The notes below the pieces were generated by a model, which did no database searches, was not told the DNA's origin, and worked only from the letters and a program-made list of their open reading frames with translations. The position numbers and the translations under genes were made by a program. Positions 55,274 to 63,905 of a DNA stretch of 64,000 nt are shown here, in pieces; position 1 is the stretch's first letter, and the number at the start of each line of letters is the position of its first letter. The DNA comes from Pseudomonas sp. FP453 (GTDB lineage Bacteria; Pseudomonadota; Gammaproteobacteria; Pseudomonadales; Pseudomonadaceae). The stretch is from positions 1,550,001 to 1,614,000 of the forward strand of contig NZ_CP117435.1 of NCBI RefSeq assembly GCF_030687495.1. Direction: 5' to 3'.

Positions 55274-55716
55274 ATCAACACCACGCCGCCGATCAACAAC
55301 AACGCCCCCAGCACCCGGGGCGTTGTCAGCTCGCGCTCCGCCAGGCCGAACAGGCCAAAGTGGTCGAGCAGCAGTGACGCCAGAATCTGCCCGGCCATGG
55401 CCAGCGCAATAAACCCAGACGCGCCCAACTTGGGCAGCAGCATCAACGCCAGGGAAATAAAACATACACCGAACGCGCCACCGGCCCACATCCATAAAGG
55501 TGCTTTGCTGATAAAGCCCAGGCTTGGTAACGGCAAGCGCAGCGCCACAATCACCGGCAGCAACACGATGATGCTGACCAGCAGCGACGCCAGGGTGGCC
55601 CACAACGGGTGCCCGAGCCCACGCCCGAGGTTGGCGTTGATCGCACTTTGAAACGGCACTACCGCACCGGCAATCACTGCCAGCGCCAATAAACCCAGCC
55701 AGTGCAAGGTCGTCAT
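55231..55716 (-). CDS. Small DMT-superfamily protein (YdcZ/DUF606 type)
   Basis: A 161-aa protein with five hydrophobic helices. AGAVVPFQSAINANLGRGLG and LMLLPKLGASGFIALAMAGQILASLL are DUF606 hallmarks. These half-size transporters work as dimers. The gene is divergent from a LysR gene 86 bp away, which may regulate it, and its 3' end overlaps the lyase gene by 43 bp on the opposite strand. Confidence 0.85.
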   Translation of the reverse strand: MTTLHWLGLLALAVIAGAVVPFQSAINANLGRGLGHPLWATLASLLVSIIVLLPVIVALRLPLPSLGFISKAPLWMWAGGAFGVCFISLALMLLPKLGASGFIALAMAGQILASLLLDHFGLFGLAERELTTPRVLGALLLIGGVVLIQFSATPSAISAAT

Positions 55717-55802
55717 TGCGAATCTCCCAGAGGTTTTGCTGGACTCTAGGGTATTCGTCGTGCAAATTTAAATTCCAATTTCTTATGCCGGGCATGCAGC
55801 TA

Positions 55803-56705
55803 ATGAATGATCTGCGCCGCATCGACCTCAACCTGCTGGTGATCCTCGACGCCCTGCTCGCCGAGCAACACGTCACCCGCGCCGCTGAACGCGTGCACCT
55901 GAGCCAGCCGGCGGTCAGTCACGCGCTGGCGCGCTTGCGGGACTTGCTTGGCGACCCGTTGCTGGTGCGCCAGGGCGGCACGTTGGTGCCCACCGCTCGC
56001 GCGTTGGAACTGGCGGCACCGCTCGCCGAGGCGCTGGCCCAGGTACAAGCGCTGCTGGCGCCCAACCGGTTTGATCCGGCCTCGGCCAAGCGCCGCTTTC
56101 GCGTGGCGATGTCGGACTACAGTGCGGCGATTTTCCTACCTGACTTGGTGCGCCTGCTGCGCCGTGAAGCGCCCGGTATCGACCTGCAAATCATCCAGGC
56201 CAGCCGCGAAGGCATGGTGGATGGCGTGCTCAATGGCGATCTTGACCTGGCTGCTGGGGTTTTTCCTGACATGCCGGCGGAATTGCGTACTACGCCGCTG
56301 TTTGAAGAGCACTACACCTGCCTGGTAGACCGTGACAGCTTGCCGGACGATGGCACGCTGGACCTGCCCACTTACCTGTCGCGTCCCCATGTGTTGCTGG
56401 AAATGCGCGGCAGTGGCACGCCGGAAATCGAGCGGGCGCTGACGGCGATTCGTGAGCGACGCCATGTGGCGATCAGCCTGCCGCATTGGGGCGTGGCACC
56501 GCAGTTGATCCAGGGCACGGATCTGATCTTGACGGTGTCGTCGCGGGGTTTGCTCAACATTGATCACCCACACCTGGTGGCGGTGCCGCCACCGTTTCAT
56601 ATCCCCTCGTTTGCGGTGGAGTTGGCGTGGCATGTGCGGCGGGGTGGGGATTCGGGGTTGCAGTGGTTGATGGGGCAGTTACAGGGGCTAAATTTGCCAG
56701 CTTGA
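55803..56705 (+). CDS. LysR-family regulator (NodD/NahR-like group)
   Basis: A 300-aa regulator. The start MNDLRRIDLNLLVILDALL, HTH (VTRAAERVHLSQPAVSHALARL, split) and MSDYSAAIFLPDLVRLL at the start of the effector domain are typical of the NodD/NahR branch. The ATG at 55803 is chosen because residues upstream do not match the family. It is divergent from the DMT gene, its most likely target. Confidence 0.85.
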   Translation: MNDLRRIDLNLLVILDALLAEQHVTRAAERVHLSQPAVSHALARLRDLLGDPLLVRQGGTLVPTARALELAAPLAEALAQVQALLAPNRFDPASAKRRFRVAMSDYSAAIFLPDLVRLLRREAPGIDLQIIQASREGMVDGVLNGDLDLAAGVFPDMPAELRTTPLFEEHYTCLVDRDSLPDDGTLDLPTYLSRPHVLLEMRGSGTPEIERALTAIRERRHVAISLPHWGVAPQLIQGTDLILTVSSRGLLNIDHPHLVAVPPPFHIPSFAVELAWHVRRGGDSGLQWLMGQLQGLNLPA

Positions 56706-56891
56706 GTTGCGGAATCTGGAGAACAACAGAGATCAAGTGTGGTGTGCTCAGCATTGGGCTCCCATGCAGAGATGCTGGGACGACCGTTCGTCGCACTGGC
56801 AAGTATTTTCTAAACCTTTGCCGCCGTGAAAATTCGAATTCAGGGCGGGGAGTGTTCCCCCGCACTTATTTTTGCCCTGGAGGAACCCATC

Positions 56892-57419
56892 ATGAGCCGC
56901 ATGGCTATCCGGTTACGCACCGCCAGTTTCGCGATGCTGCTGGGCCTCGGCGCCAGCAATGCTTTCGCCCAGTCGCCTGCTGAATTCATCGAGCAGGCGT
57001 CGGCCAAAGGCATGGCCGATATCGAAACCAGTCGCATGGCCCACGCCAAAACATCGTCCCAGGAAATCAAGGATTACACCATTGAGGTGATCAACGAGCG
57101 AACCCTGGCCAACCAGCATCTGGCGGCCATCGCCAAGAAGCTTGAACTGCCGGTGGCGCCGCGGGAAAAGATCGTCGACAAAGCCGAGACCCTGATGCCG
57201 CAGCTCAAGGACGGCGACTCCTTTGACGCGGCCTACACCGCGCAACAGGTCAAGGAAAACGAAGACGCCATTGCCCTGTTCAAACAGGAAGGCGCGGCGT
57301 CGGATGTGCCGGAAATAAAAGCGTTGGTGGATGAAACGCTGCCCAAGCTGGAGGAGCGTTTGCAGAAGGCTCGTGCGTTGGCATCGACCTACGGCAAAGG
57401 CCATCAGGGTGACGGCTGA
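56892..57419 (+). CDS. DUF4142 periplasmic protein
   Basis: A 175-aa exported protein with signal peptide (MSRMAIRLRTASFAMLLGLG, cut after NAFA, residue 26). The mature part is a helical bundle of the DUF4142/ferritin-like pattern (FIEQASAKGMADIETSRMA, then EIKDYTIEVINERTLANQHL). Such proteins are often stress-induced. AGGAACCCATC precedes ATG 56892. Function unknown. Confidence 0.85.
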   Translation: MSRMAIRLRTASFAMLLGLGASNAFAQSPAEFIEQASAKGMADIETSRMAHAKTSSQEIKDYTIEVINERTLANQHLAAIAKKLELPVAPREKIVDKAETLMPQLKDGDSFDAAYTAQQVKENEDAIALFKQEGAASDVPEIKALVDETLPKLEERLQKARALASTYGKGHQGDG

Positions 57420-57436
57420 GGCGGTTGCCTGAAATG

Positions 57437-57473
57437 AAAAACGGCGGTTGGAGAGTTTCCAGTCGCCGTTTTT
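57437..57473. terminator. Bidirectional terminator between DUF4142 and ogt genes
   Basis: AAAAACGGCG/CGCCGTTTTT pairs 10 bp around a 17-nt loop; it serves both converging genes. Confidence 0.85.
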
Positions 57474-57483
57474 GTTGCTGCTA

Positions 57484-57984
57484 TCAGAGCGCTAACTGCG
57501 CCTGGCCGGTACCTTCCAGGGCGAGCAGATATTGCTTGGCTTGCAGGCCACCGGCAAACCCGGTCAGCTCACCCGAGGCGCCAATCACCCGGTGGCAGGG
57601 CGCGATGATCGAGATCGGATTACGCCCATTGGCTGCACCGACGGCGCGCACTGCCTTGGGGTTGCCGATCTGCTGGGCGATCTGGCTGTAGCTGCGGGTT
57701 TCGCCGAAGGGAATGGTCAACAGCGCCTGCCACACTTGCTTCTGGAAAACGGTGCCGGTGAAGTCCAGGTCCAGTGTGAATTGATGACGGGTGCCGGCGA
57801 AGTATTCCTGCAACTGGCGCTGCGCCTCCAGCAGCACCGGGCTGTCGTTGGCTTCGTGCAGTTCACCCAGGCGTACACGGTTGGCGCGTTCTGTTTCCCA
57901 CAGGATCGCGCTGAGTTTGCCGTCACGTGCCACGAGCGTGAGTTGGCCGACCGGGGAAGGCATGAGCATGTATTCGTAGGCCAT
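57484..57984 (-). CDS. ogt: Methylated-DNA-[protein]-cysteine S-methyltransferase
   Basis: A 166-aa suicide repair protein that takes methyl groups from O6-methylguanine onto C130 in the conserved PCHRV. VGAANGRNPISIIAPCHRVIG is unmistakable (split here as motif and context), and the FQKQVWQALLTIPFGETRSYS segment is the DNA-binding part. The start is ATG 57984 with AAGGAG upstream; a long reading that extends further upstream is not supported. Confidence 0.93.
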   Translation of the reverse strand: MAYEYMLMPSPVGQLTLVARDGKLSAILWETERANRVRLGELHEANDSPVLLEAQRQLQEYFAGTRHQFTLDLDFTGTVFQKQVWQALLTIPFGETRSYSQIAQQIGNPKAVRAVGAANGRNPISIIAPCHRVIGASGELTGFAGGLQAKQYLLALEGTGQAQLAL

Positions 57985-58082
57985 GGGAGGGCTCCTTGAG
58001 AGTGCGTGAACGGTACCACGACAGGGTAGTTTCATCCGCCCGCGTACAAACTGCGTTTCTTGCGGTTGAATTCGCCCAGCGT

Positions 58083-58415
58083 TCAGAAATTCCAGTAGAC
58101 CCAGCTGTAGAGATGGGGGTAGGCAAACAGTCTGAAGGTGTAATAGCCCGCCACGAGCAACGAACCTGTACGAAGGACGACGAACGAAAGGATATTGAAC
58201 AGGGTGATGATCAACGCGAACATGACCACGCGGCGGCTGGCGTGGCGTCTGGCCAGCAGCACGCCGTAAACCGAACCTGCGACCGATCCCGCCGCCATGA
58301 CCGGTCCGAGGAGAAAAGGCAGCTTCACGAACGACAGCAGCAGTGGCAAGACCAGCACCCAGCCCACCACTTGACGCAGTAAGGGTTTGGGCGTGTGTTG
58401 CTTGGATTCGGGCAT
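58083..58415 (-). CDS. Small integral membrane protein, hypothetical
   Basis: A 110-aa protein with a short polar start (MPESKQHTPKPLLRQ) and three or four hydrophobic helices (VVGWVLVLPLLLSFV, FLLGPVMAAGSVAGSVYGVL, VVMFALIITLFNILSFVVL, SLLVAGYYTFRLF). No family is recognised. ATG 58415 is used; a TTG seven codons earlier is possible. Confidence 0.65.
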   Translation of the reverse strand: MPESKQHTPKPLLRQVVGWVLVLPLLLSFVKLPFLLGPVMAAGSVAGSVYGVLLARRHASRRVVMFALIITLFNILSFVVLRTGSLLVAGYYTFRLFAYPHLYSWVYWNF

Positions 58416-58493
58416 TGTCTCGATCTCGGGCTGCAAGCGCTGACATGATCAAGGTGTCAGCGCCCGGCCACAGTCAGATTTTGCTGAGGGCGC

Positions 58494-58904
58494 CTAGTGG
58501 TCCTGTTGCAATACCTTGAGCGCTGCCGACGCGAGGAAACCCGAGCGGCTTTTTTCTTCGGGATGATTCAGCACATATTCATCGATACGGTTAAGCAGGT
58601 AGCCCGGCAGGGTGATGTTGAGTTTCTGCGCCTTGCCCAAATACCTGGTGACATCAATGTCCACCACTGCCCAGGTGCAACCCGCGTATTGCGGGTTGGC
58701 GGCATGCAGGGTGACTTTCTGCGCATTGGGAATCGGCGCACCGTCTTCCGCGAGGATCTCGAAGTGCCCTTCGATGGCTTCACGGGCCATGGCCATGGCG
58801 TCGTCCAGGTCGTCGCCAGCGGAGTAGCAGCCGGGAATATCCGGTACTTCCACACCCCAGGCGTGGTTTTCGTCACCGGTTGAAATTGCGATGGGGTAAA
58901 GCAT
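58494..58904 (-). CDS. hicB: HicB-family antitoxin
   Basis: A 136-aa antitoxin. The N-terminal HicB fold (WGVEVPDIPGCYSAGDDLDDAM, key residues DIPGC and GDDLDDA) neutralises the toxin; the C-terminal NITLPGYLLNRIDEYV part resembles a ribbon-helix-helix DNA-binding domain. It lies 22 bp after hicA on the same strand, so the toxin-first order is kept, and it should repress its own promoter. Confidence 0.92.
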   Translation of the reverse strand: MLYPIAISTGDENHAWGVEVPDIPGCYSAGDDLDDAMAMAREAIEGHFEILAEDGAPIPNAQKVTLHAANPQYAGCTWAVVDIDVTRYLGKAQKLNITLPGYLLNRIDEYVLNHPEEKSRSGFLASAALKVLQQDH

Positions 58905-58926
58905 GTCTGTTGTCCTCCTGGGACGG

Positions 58927-59109
58927 TCAGCTCAGCAGAGCTTGTTTCAGGATGCTCTTGGCGGTCTTGTCCAACAGGTCCTTTTTTGGATGAGGGATCG
59001 TCACCAGCCCCGGCTTGGTCGGGTGCTTGAAGTGGTGATGGCTGCCTCGGGTACGCACCAGGTACCAACCGTCTGCAACGATGTGACCTATCAAATATCG
59101 GCTATCCAC
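58927..59109 (-). CDS. hicA: HicA-family mRNA interferase toxin
   Basis: A 60-aa dsRBD-like toxin. The active histidine is H24 in GSHHHFKHP, and the ending VTIPHPKKDLLDKTAKSILKQ (interrupted) fits the family. It cleaves mRNA when free of HicB. The start is a GTG with GGAGG four bases upstream. A recognisable -10/-35 pair precedes it. Confidence 0.92.
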   Translation of the reverse strand: MDSRYLIGHIVADGWYLVRTRGSHHHFKHPTKPGLVTIPHPKKDLLDKTAKSILKQALLS

Positions 59110-59139
59110 AACACCTCCTTGTGGTGTGTGTTGGTGGTG

Positions 59140-59167
59140 ACTATAACTACAAAAAATAAATTATCAA
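59140..59167 (-). promoter_or_regulatory. Sigma-70-type promoter of hicAB
   Basis: Minus-strand TTGATA, a 16-bp AT-rich spacer and TATAGT, 31 bp upstream of the hicA start. HicB probably binds here. Confidence 0.6.
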
Positions 59168-59277
59168 CACTCTACCTACCGACGGTCGATGACCGGTATT
59201 TCGTCAGGCAGTGTCTGAAGTGTATGAACGCGCAGCCATGGCGCCAGAGAGAGGTATTGCGAGGTTTTGCGCAGGTA

Positions 59278-60171
59278 TTAGCGGGTGTGTAGGGCCTGTG
59301 AAACCACGCTGAGAAACGCATCAACCAAGAAGCTTTTTGTTTCAGTTGGCGTCAGCACCAGCAACTGCGCACACGCATCCACTTCCACCAATGGTCGGTA
59401 GGTCACGCCTTTGTTCATCAGGCTTTGCGTGCATTGCGGCACCAGCGCTACGCCTTGGCCGGCCGCGACCAGGGCGATGATCGAGGTGATCTGCCGCCCG
59501 GTCGGCCCTGGTCGCAGCGGCTGGCCGTGGCGGCGGTAGAGCTGCTCGATGGACTGGTTCAGCCCCGATCCGTAATCCGCCGGGAACAGGATCAGCGGAT
59601 AAGCACTGAGCTGCGCCAGGCTGACCTGCGCCAGGCTCGCCAGCGGGCTGTCGGTGGATAACGCCGCCACCAGCCGCTCCTCGCCCAGCGACAGCGCTTG
59701 CACCTCTTTGCTCTGTGGCAACAAACGACTCAGCCCGACGTCCAGCCGCCCGTCGGCCACCTGCGCACCGAGATTGCCGGAGGCACATTCCACCAGGGTC
59801 AGTTGCACATCGGGAAAGCGTTGGGCAAACGCCTGGATCGCCTGGCTGAACAGGTCTGACAAGGCAATCGAACTGACATACCCCAGCGTCAGTTGCCCGG
59901 CGGTGCCTGCCGCGAGTTTGCCGGCGATGACCTGCGCCAGCTCCACCTGCTCCAGCACACCACGTGCATAGGGCAAGAACGACCGGCCTTGTGCCGTCAG
60001 TGTCACCGTGCGGCTGGTGCGATCGAACAGCTTGAAACCCAGCTCGGCTTCCAGCGCCGAGATCTGTCGGGTCAACGGCGGCTGAGCCAGGTGCAGGCGA
60101 AGGGCGGCGCGGCCGAAGTGCAATTCTTCGGCGACCATCAGAAAATATCGCAGCTTGCGTAGGTCGAGCAT
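59278..60171 (-). CDS. LysR-family regulator (CatR/BenM-like group)
   Basis: A 297-aa regulator: MLDLRKLRYFLMVAEELHFG, HTH AALRLHLAQPPLTRQISALE, effector domain with LTLGYVSSIALSDL. The sequence recalls the benzoate/muconate-type or drug-exporter-linked LysR proteins. It is divergent from the MFS gene 95 bp away, its probable target. ATG 60171 is supported by the family start. Confidence 0.85.
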   Translation of the reverse strand: MLDLRKLRYFLMVAEELHFGRAALRLHLAQPPLTRQISALEAELGFKLFDRTSRTVTLTAQGRSFLPYARGVLEQVELAQVIAGKLAAGTAGQLTLGYVSSIALSDLFSQAIQAFAQRFPDVQLTLVECASGNLGAQVADGRLDVGLSRLLPQSKEVQALSLGEERLVAALSTDSPLASLAQVSLAQLSAYPLILFPADYGSGLNQSIEQLYRRHGQPLRPGPTGRQITSIIALVAAGQGVALVPQCTQSLMNKGVTYRPLVEVDACAQLLVLTPTETKSFLVDAFLSVVSQALHTR

Positions 60172-60266
60172 CCTGGCCCTCGGGTATTGATCGGTCCTGA
60201 TTCGGTATTGGTTCAAGACGTGCCGGGCATTCTATAAAGACCGCTCAAAATAAAACGAGAGGTTTC

Positions 60267-61430
60267 ATGAAACCGCGCCTGCATTGTGCCCGTCTTGCCC
60301 TGTTCCTGTGTGGCTGCGCGGCTTTTCTCAACCTGTATGCGACCCAGAGCATTCTCCAGACCTTTGCCGTGCAGTTTCAGATCAGCGCCAAGGCCGCGGG
60401 GTGGAGCATTACCGTGACGACCTTGGCTGTCGCAATCACGGCCCCATTTGTCAGCCGCCTGACAGGCCGTTTCGAGCAGCGCACGGTGATTTGCGTGGCG
60501 GCGCTGCTGTTGGCCGTACCCACACTGATGACGGCTTATGCCGACAGTTTTACCGAAGTGCTGGTGTGGCGGTTTGTCGAGGGCATGTTGATTCCGGTGG
60601 TGTTTGCCACCAGCGTGGCCTATATCGGCGACCGGTGGAGCGGTGGCACGGTCACCGAAGTCACCAGCCTGTACGTAGCGGGCACCGTGCTGGGCGGGTT
60701 TGCCGGGCGCTTCGCCACCGGGGTAATGACGGAGTATGTGGGCTGGCGCGAAGCCTTCGAGTTGCTCGCGGCGCTGAGCCTGATGGTGGGCGGGTTCATT
60801 CAGTTCCTGTTGCCGGTTAGCCGGGCGCGAACGGTGCCGCAGGCAACCGTTTCATCGGGGGCTCTTCGTCAGCCATTGCTGGCGGCTTATGCCGTAGGTT
60901 TTTGCGTGCTGTTTTCCCAGGTTGCGGCGTTTACCTACGTGGGTTTGTACCTTGGCCTGCCGCCATTCAATCTCGGTCCTGCGGCTTTGGGCATGCTTTA
61001 CATGGTGTTCCTGCTGGCATTGATCGTGATCCCCATCGCGGGTCGCCTCAGCAAAGCCCGGCCCCATAGTGAGTTGCTCACGGTTGCCGTTGTGCTGGGC
61101 ATCACGGGCACGCTGCTGACCCTGGTGCCAACGCTGTGGTGCATCGTGTTGGGGCTGGCCCTCAGCTCCACCGGCGTATTCCTCGCCCAGGCCGCCGCCA
61201 ATGCGTTCACCACGGCCAACGCCGGCGACAACAAGGCGGGTGCCGTGGGTATTTATCTCACCTGCTACTACCTGGGCGGTAGCTGCGGGGCTATCGTCCC
61301 GGCATTGATCTGGGAGAGGTGGGGCTGGGCGGGGTGTGTGGTGCTGATTGTCGCTTTCCAGTTGATGACGTTGCTTATCGCCTTGGTCGGTTGGAAGCTT
61401 GTTAAACCTGCGCTGGTACCAATGCCTTGA
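60267..61430 (+). CDS. MFS transporter (YnfM-like)
   Basis: A 387-aa, 12-helix permease of the DHA1/YnfM group (LYATQSILQTFAVQFQISAKAAGWSI in helix 1 region, key FLNLYATQ; loop SRLTGRFEQR between helices 2 and 3). Substrate unknown; arabinose or drug export is typical of relatives. It is adjacent to and divergent from a LysR gene. Confidence 0.85.
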   Translation: MKPRLHCARLALFLCGCAAFLNLYATQSILQTFAVQFQISAKAAGWSITVTTLAVAITAPFVSRLTGRFEQRTVICVAALLLAVPTLMTAYADSFTEVLVWRFVEGMLIPVVFATSVAYIGDRWSGGTVTEVTSLYVAGTVLGGFAGRFATGVMTEYVGWREAFELLAALSLMVGGFIQFLLPVSRARTVPQATVSSGALRQPLLAAYAVGFCVLFSQVAAFTYVGLYLGLPPFNLGPAALGMLYMVFLLALIVIPIAGRLSKARPHSELLTVAVVLGITGTLLTLVPTLWCIVLGLALSSTGVFLAQAAANAFTTANAGDNKAGAVGIYLTCYYLGGSCGAIVPALIWERWGWAGCVVLIVAFQLMTLLIALVGWKLVKPALVPMP

Positions 61431-61464
61431 CGGGCGTCGTCGCTGTACCGGCCGGGCCGCTTGC

Positions 61465-61773
61465 TCAAATAATTGACTGATTGGTGACATGTCCAGGCCG
61501 TGCGAACAAATCAATGCCCAGCGAGTGGAGTACTTTGAGGACTGTTTCAAAGCGCGGTTTTGCGCCGGGGGAGAACGCCTTGTAAAGACTCTCGCGACCC
61601 ATACCCGTATCAGTGGCGATCTTTGTCATTCCTCGGGCTTTGGCCACGTAGCCGATTGCACGCAGAAACTCTTCGTTATCGCCGTCGGCCAGCACCTGAG
61701 AGAGGTACTCACTGATGGCCTCGTCACTGTCGAGCAGCTCGGCCATATCGAATGTCGTCAGTGTTTGCGCCAT
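61465..61773 (-). CDS. Addiction-module antidote protein (HTH, HigA-like)
   Basis: A 102-aa protein with a Cro/C1-type HTH: ARGMTKIATDTGMGRESLYKAF and FETVLKVLHSLGIDLFARP (both ends of the domain). The N-terminal half (FDMAELLDSDEAISEYLSQVL) should bind the toxin. GGAGG lies seven bases before ATG 61773, and the toxin stop overlaps that region, so the pair is coupled. It belongs to the putative antidote family of COG3636. Confidence 0.88.
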   Translation of the reverse strand: MAQTLTTFDMAELLDSDEAISEYLSQVLADGDNEEFLRAIGYVAKARGMTKIATDTGMGRESLYKAFSPGAKPRFETVLKVLHSLGIDLFARPGHVTNQSII

Positions 61774-61775
61774 TT

Positions 61776-62081
61776 TCAAACCTCCTTTGCCAATTTTTTT
61801 GCCCGTCGGATATCGGCTTCTTGCGATGACTTGTCACCGCCCACCAGCAAGATGACGAGCGCTCTGCCTCGTAGGGTGAAATACACTCGATAACCGACAC
61901 CTACATCGACTCGCATTTCTGAGATGCCGTTTCCCAGCGTCTTGATATCGCCCAGGTTACCCATGCTTGCTCTCTCAATACGCCGGCCAATCGCAATCTT
62001 TGCTCTCAGGTCGCGAACGCTTGAATGCCAGGCAGCGAAGACTTGGGTTTGCTGGATTGAATAATGCACAGGACCTCGCAT
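61776..62081 (-). CDS. RelE/ParE-superfamily toxin (addiction-module killer protein)
   Basis: A 101-aa toxin: VFAAWHSSVRDLRAKIAIGRRIERASMGN, KTLGNGISEMRVDVGVGYRVYFTLRG (key residues GxSExRxxxGxGYRVYF) and VILLVGGDKSSQEADIRRAKKLA, the last being the C-terminal basic helix with catalytic K/R. It precedes the antidote gene, as in HigBA-like systems. ATG 62081 has no good ribosome site, and a short palindrome lies directly upstream. Confidence 0.88.
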   Translation of the reverse strand: MRGPVHYSIQQTQVFAAWHSSVRDLRAKIAIGRRIERASMGNLGDIKTLGNGISEMRVDVGVGYRVYFTLRGRALVILLVGGDKSSQEADIRRAKKLAKEV

Positions 62082-62090
62082 GCCGTAACT

Positions 62091-62106
62091 GTATCCATGT
62101 GGATAC
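62091..62106. promoter_or_regulatory. Palindrome before the toxin gene
   Basis: GTATCCATGTGGATAC has 6-bp inverted arms. It ends nine bases upstream of the toxin start and is a plausible autoregulatory operator for the HTH antidote. Confidence 0.5.
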
Positions 62107-62321
62107 TGTCTGGCAATAGGAATGACTGATCGAAAGGTTGCGGAGGATGGGGCGGGGTCACTTCGGTTTCAAAGACGTTTTCTGTTGCCAGAATTTGCTA
62201 GGAAAATGGGCTCGTAGGCGTAGTTTTGAATTAAGCGAAACCGCCTACGCGGCCATCCGAATCGCCTGGGTTTTGTCTGTGCGAAGTTGCCACGCGTGTC
62301 GAACCACCAAATCCCAGGCAT

Positions 62322-62350
62322 AAAAAAACCGGCACCAGGGCCGGTTTTTT
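62322..62350. terminator. Strong hairpin terminator, probably the former tRNA-Gly terminator
   Basis: AAAACCGGC/GCCGGTTTT arms with flanking A7 and T6 runs. It follows the tRNA-Gly 3' fragment by 48 bp on the minus strand, as the terminator of the original tRNA gene would. Confidence 0.8.
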
Positions 62351-62397
62351 CATGCATCCCCCGTCAAAATCATCCAGACGTTGGACCAACAATTAAG

Positions 62398-62422
62398 TGG
62401 AGCGGGTAGAGGGAATCGAACC
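62398..62422 (-). other. tRNA-Gly 3'-end fragment; probable att half-site of an integrated element
   Basis: The minus strand reads GGTTCGATTCCCTCTACCCG followed by CTCCA. This is the T-loop, T-stem 3' strand (CCCTC), acceptor 3' strand (TACCCGC), discriminator T and CCA of a glycine tRNA. No matching 5' strand (GCGGGTA) or anticodon arm lies to the right; the T-stem 5' side reads AAAGG instead of GAGGG. So it is a fragment, as left on the distal side when an element integrates into a tRNA 3' end. Confidence 0.75.
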
Positions 62423-62957
62423 TTTAATGGACACGGAGGCACGAATGTTGTGTAGGTGTGTAGGTGCGCGAGCGGCTTTCGCCCTTGGAATCGTTGGTTA
62501 TAAAGTTGTGACTATTCCACTCGGTCTTTGACTCACAATGTGACTCTTGAAGAGGAAACCTGCCATCGCCCCTCCTGATCCTCTAGGCCTGATACAGAAG
62601 CTTTTGGCTTGGAAAAATCTCTCACATTAGCCACTACACCAACCAGCCGCCGATGCTGCATCTCCTGTCACCGACCGACAGCTCCGTCACCCATGATCTA
62701 GCTAATTTGTGGTGTAGTACCTGTGTAGAGGTGAAGAAGAATCTCATTGGTAGATACCGAAGCATTTTTGGCCTGAAGACTCTTTGGTGGCGGAGGCGGC
62801 TGCAAGAGCACAGCTTTTGGAACGTGGCCTGCCGGTCGGCTGTCGTGAACCAAGCCGTCAGAGGAGTCTTGGCCCTTCGGGCCTCCATCCTCACGTCTCT
62901 GGCCCTTTGGGCCGGCGCGCTCCGCTTACTTTGCAGCATGGTTCTTAGACTAGGCGG
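62423..62957. other. Gene-poor, lower-GC stretch with two GGCCC-GGGCC hairpins
   Basis: 535 bp without a convincing gene. It is more AT-rich than most of the window. GGCCCTTCGGGCC (62871-62883) and GGCCCTTTGGGCC (62901-62913) are near-identical hairpins 30 bp apart. Open frames of ~100 codons on both strands lack family resemblance and ribosome sites. Confidence 0.55.
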
Positions 62958-63887
62958 CTAACCATTACGAACTAGCTGCTCACGTAGTTCCATGACCGGG
63001 ATAGGTGGGTCGGCACGATGCACCATGGCATGACAATTTGGGCAAAGCGGCTTCATGTCGTTGACCGGATCAACATTCTGGGGGCCGCCCAATGTATGCA
63101 AAGGGACTTCATGATGTACATGTATAAAGTCAGTACCGAGCTCACCATACACATCCCCAAAGCTCATTCCGCAGGCCTGGCATGATAGGCCGTAATGATC
63201 GAGACAAGCCTTTCGGTTTGAGTGGCTTCTTTCATACTGGGTGACGGTAACCTGCTGCCATTCGCCTTCTTCGTTTCCGCTTGGAGCCGGCGTCTGCGAT
63301 GTATCCTCGACGAGTTCAGTTACTTCATTCGTCCCAGGGGGGGGTGTGTCGTTGGCAACGCCACCCCGGTAAACCTTGTCTACCCATGCCAGAAACTGCT
63401 CAGCAAGAAGTTCCATTGTCTCTTCCAGCTGTGACTCGACGACAAGCGGTTCACCCGGGGTTGGCATCTTGGAAAAGATCGGATGTTTGGCGTAGTGCTG
63501 TATGCCTTTGACCACCGTATTTGACTCTTGAAGCTTTCTTTTCCAGGTGCTACTTGGCGGCACACCCATCCAACGAACCGAGTCGCTGCCGATCAGGGCA
63601 AGCGCTCCACTCCGGGAAAACTTTGCCCACAAATCATCCTGCCCTTCATAAATCCACACCCTGCACTCCACGTGAGGGGAAGCGACCGTAGGATCGAGTT
63701 CGAACGCTATGAGCCGGATACCCTCGTAGGGTTCGCGATACTCAGCCCAAAGGCTTTTTCGATGTTGTCGAGAGCACTTGAGAAATTTGCAAACAAAGAG
63801 TTCTTCACTTGGCGTTGCCGCATTCTCAAAACCTCGAGTCCAGCAACCCTTGGCTGTGTCCGACCTCCACCATTCTTCGAGCTCCAT
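62958..63887 (-). CDS. HNH endonuclease domain protein
   Basis: A 309-aa protein. The C-terminal ~75 residues are an HNH domain with a four-cysteine zinc site: CLDHYGLSCQACGMSFGD, HVHHEVPLHTLGG, and PLCPNCHAMVHR. The N-terminal 200 residues are unrecognised, with an acidic/proline linker near residues 180-210. HNH proteins of this McrA-like form often cut modified or foreign DNA. It lies in the predicted island; GGAGG sits just upstream of ATG 63887 and the preceding gene ends 18 bp earlier. Confidence 0.8.
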   Translation of the reverse strand: MELEEWWRSDTAKGCWTRGFENAATPSEELFVCKFLKCSRQHRKSLWAEYREPYEGIRLIAFELDPTVASPHVECRVWIYEGQDDLWAKFSRSGALALIGSDSVRWMGVPPSSTWKRKLQESNTVVKGIQHYAKHPIFSKMPTPGEPLVVESQLEETMELLAEQFLAWVDKVYRGGVANDTPPPGTNEVTELVEDTSQTPAPSGNEEGEWQQVTVTQYERSHSNRKACLDHYGLSCQACGMSFGDVYGELGTDFIHVHHEVPLHTLGGPQNVDPVNDMKPLCPNCHAMVHRADPPIPVMELREQLVRNG

Positions 63888-63905
63888 AGGACACTCCTCC
63901 TCTCA

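Noticed and set aside
62398..62422. An intact tRNA gene
   Set aside because: Only the 3' 25 nt fit; the T-stem cannot close and no acceptor 5' strand or anticodon arm follows.
62634..62961. Opposing ~100-codon open frames in the island edge
   Set aside because: They overlap one another on opposite strands, contain the palindromic hairpins, and lack ribosome sites or homology that I recognise.
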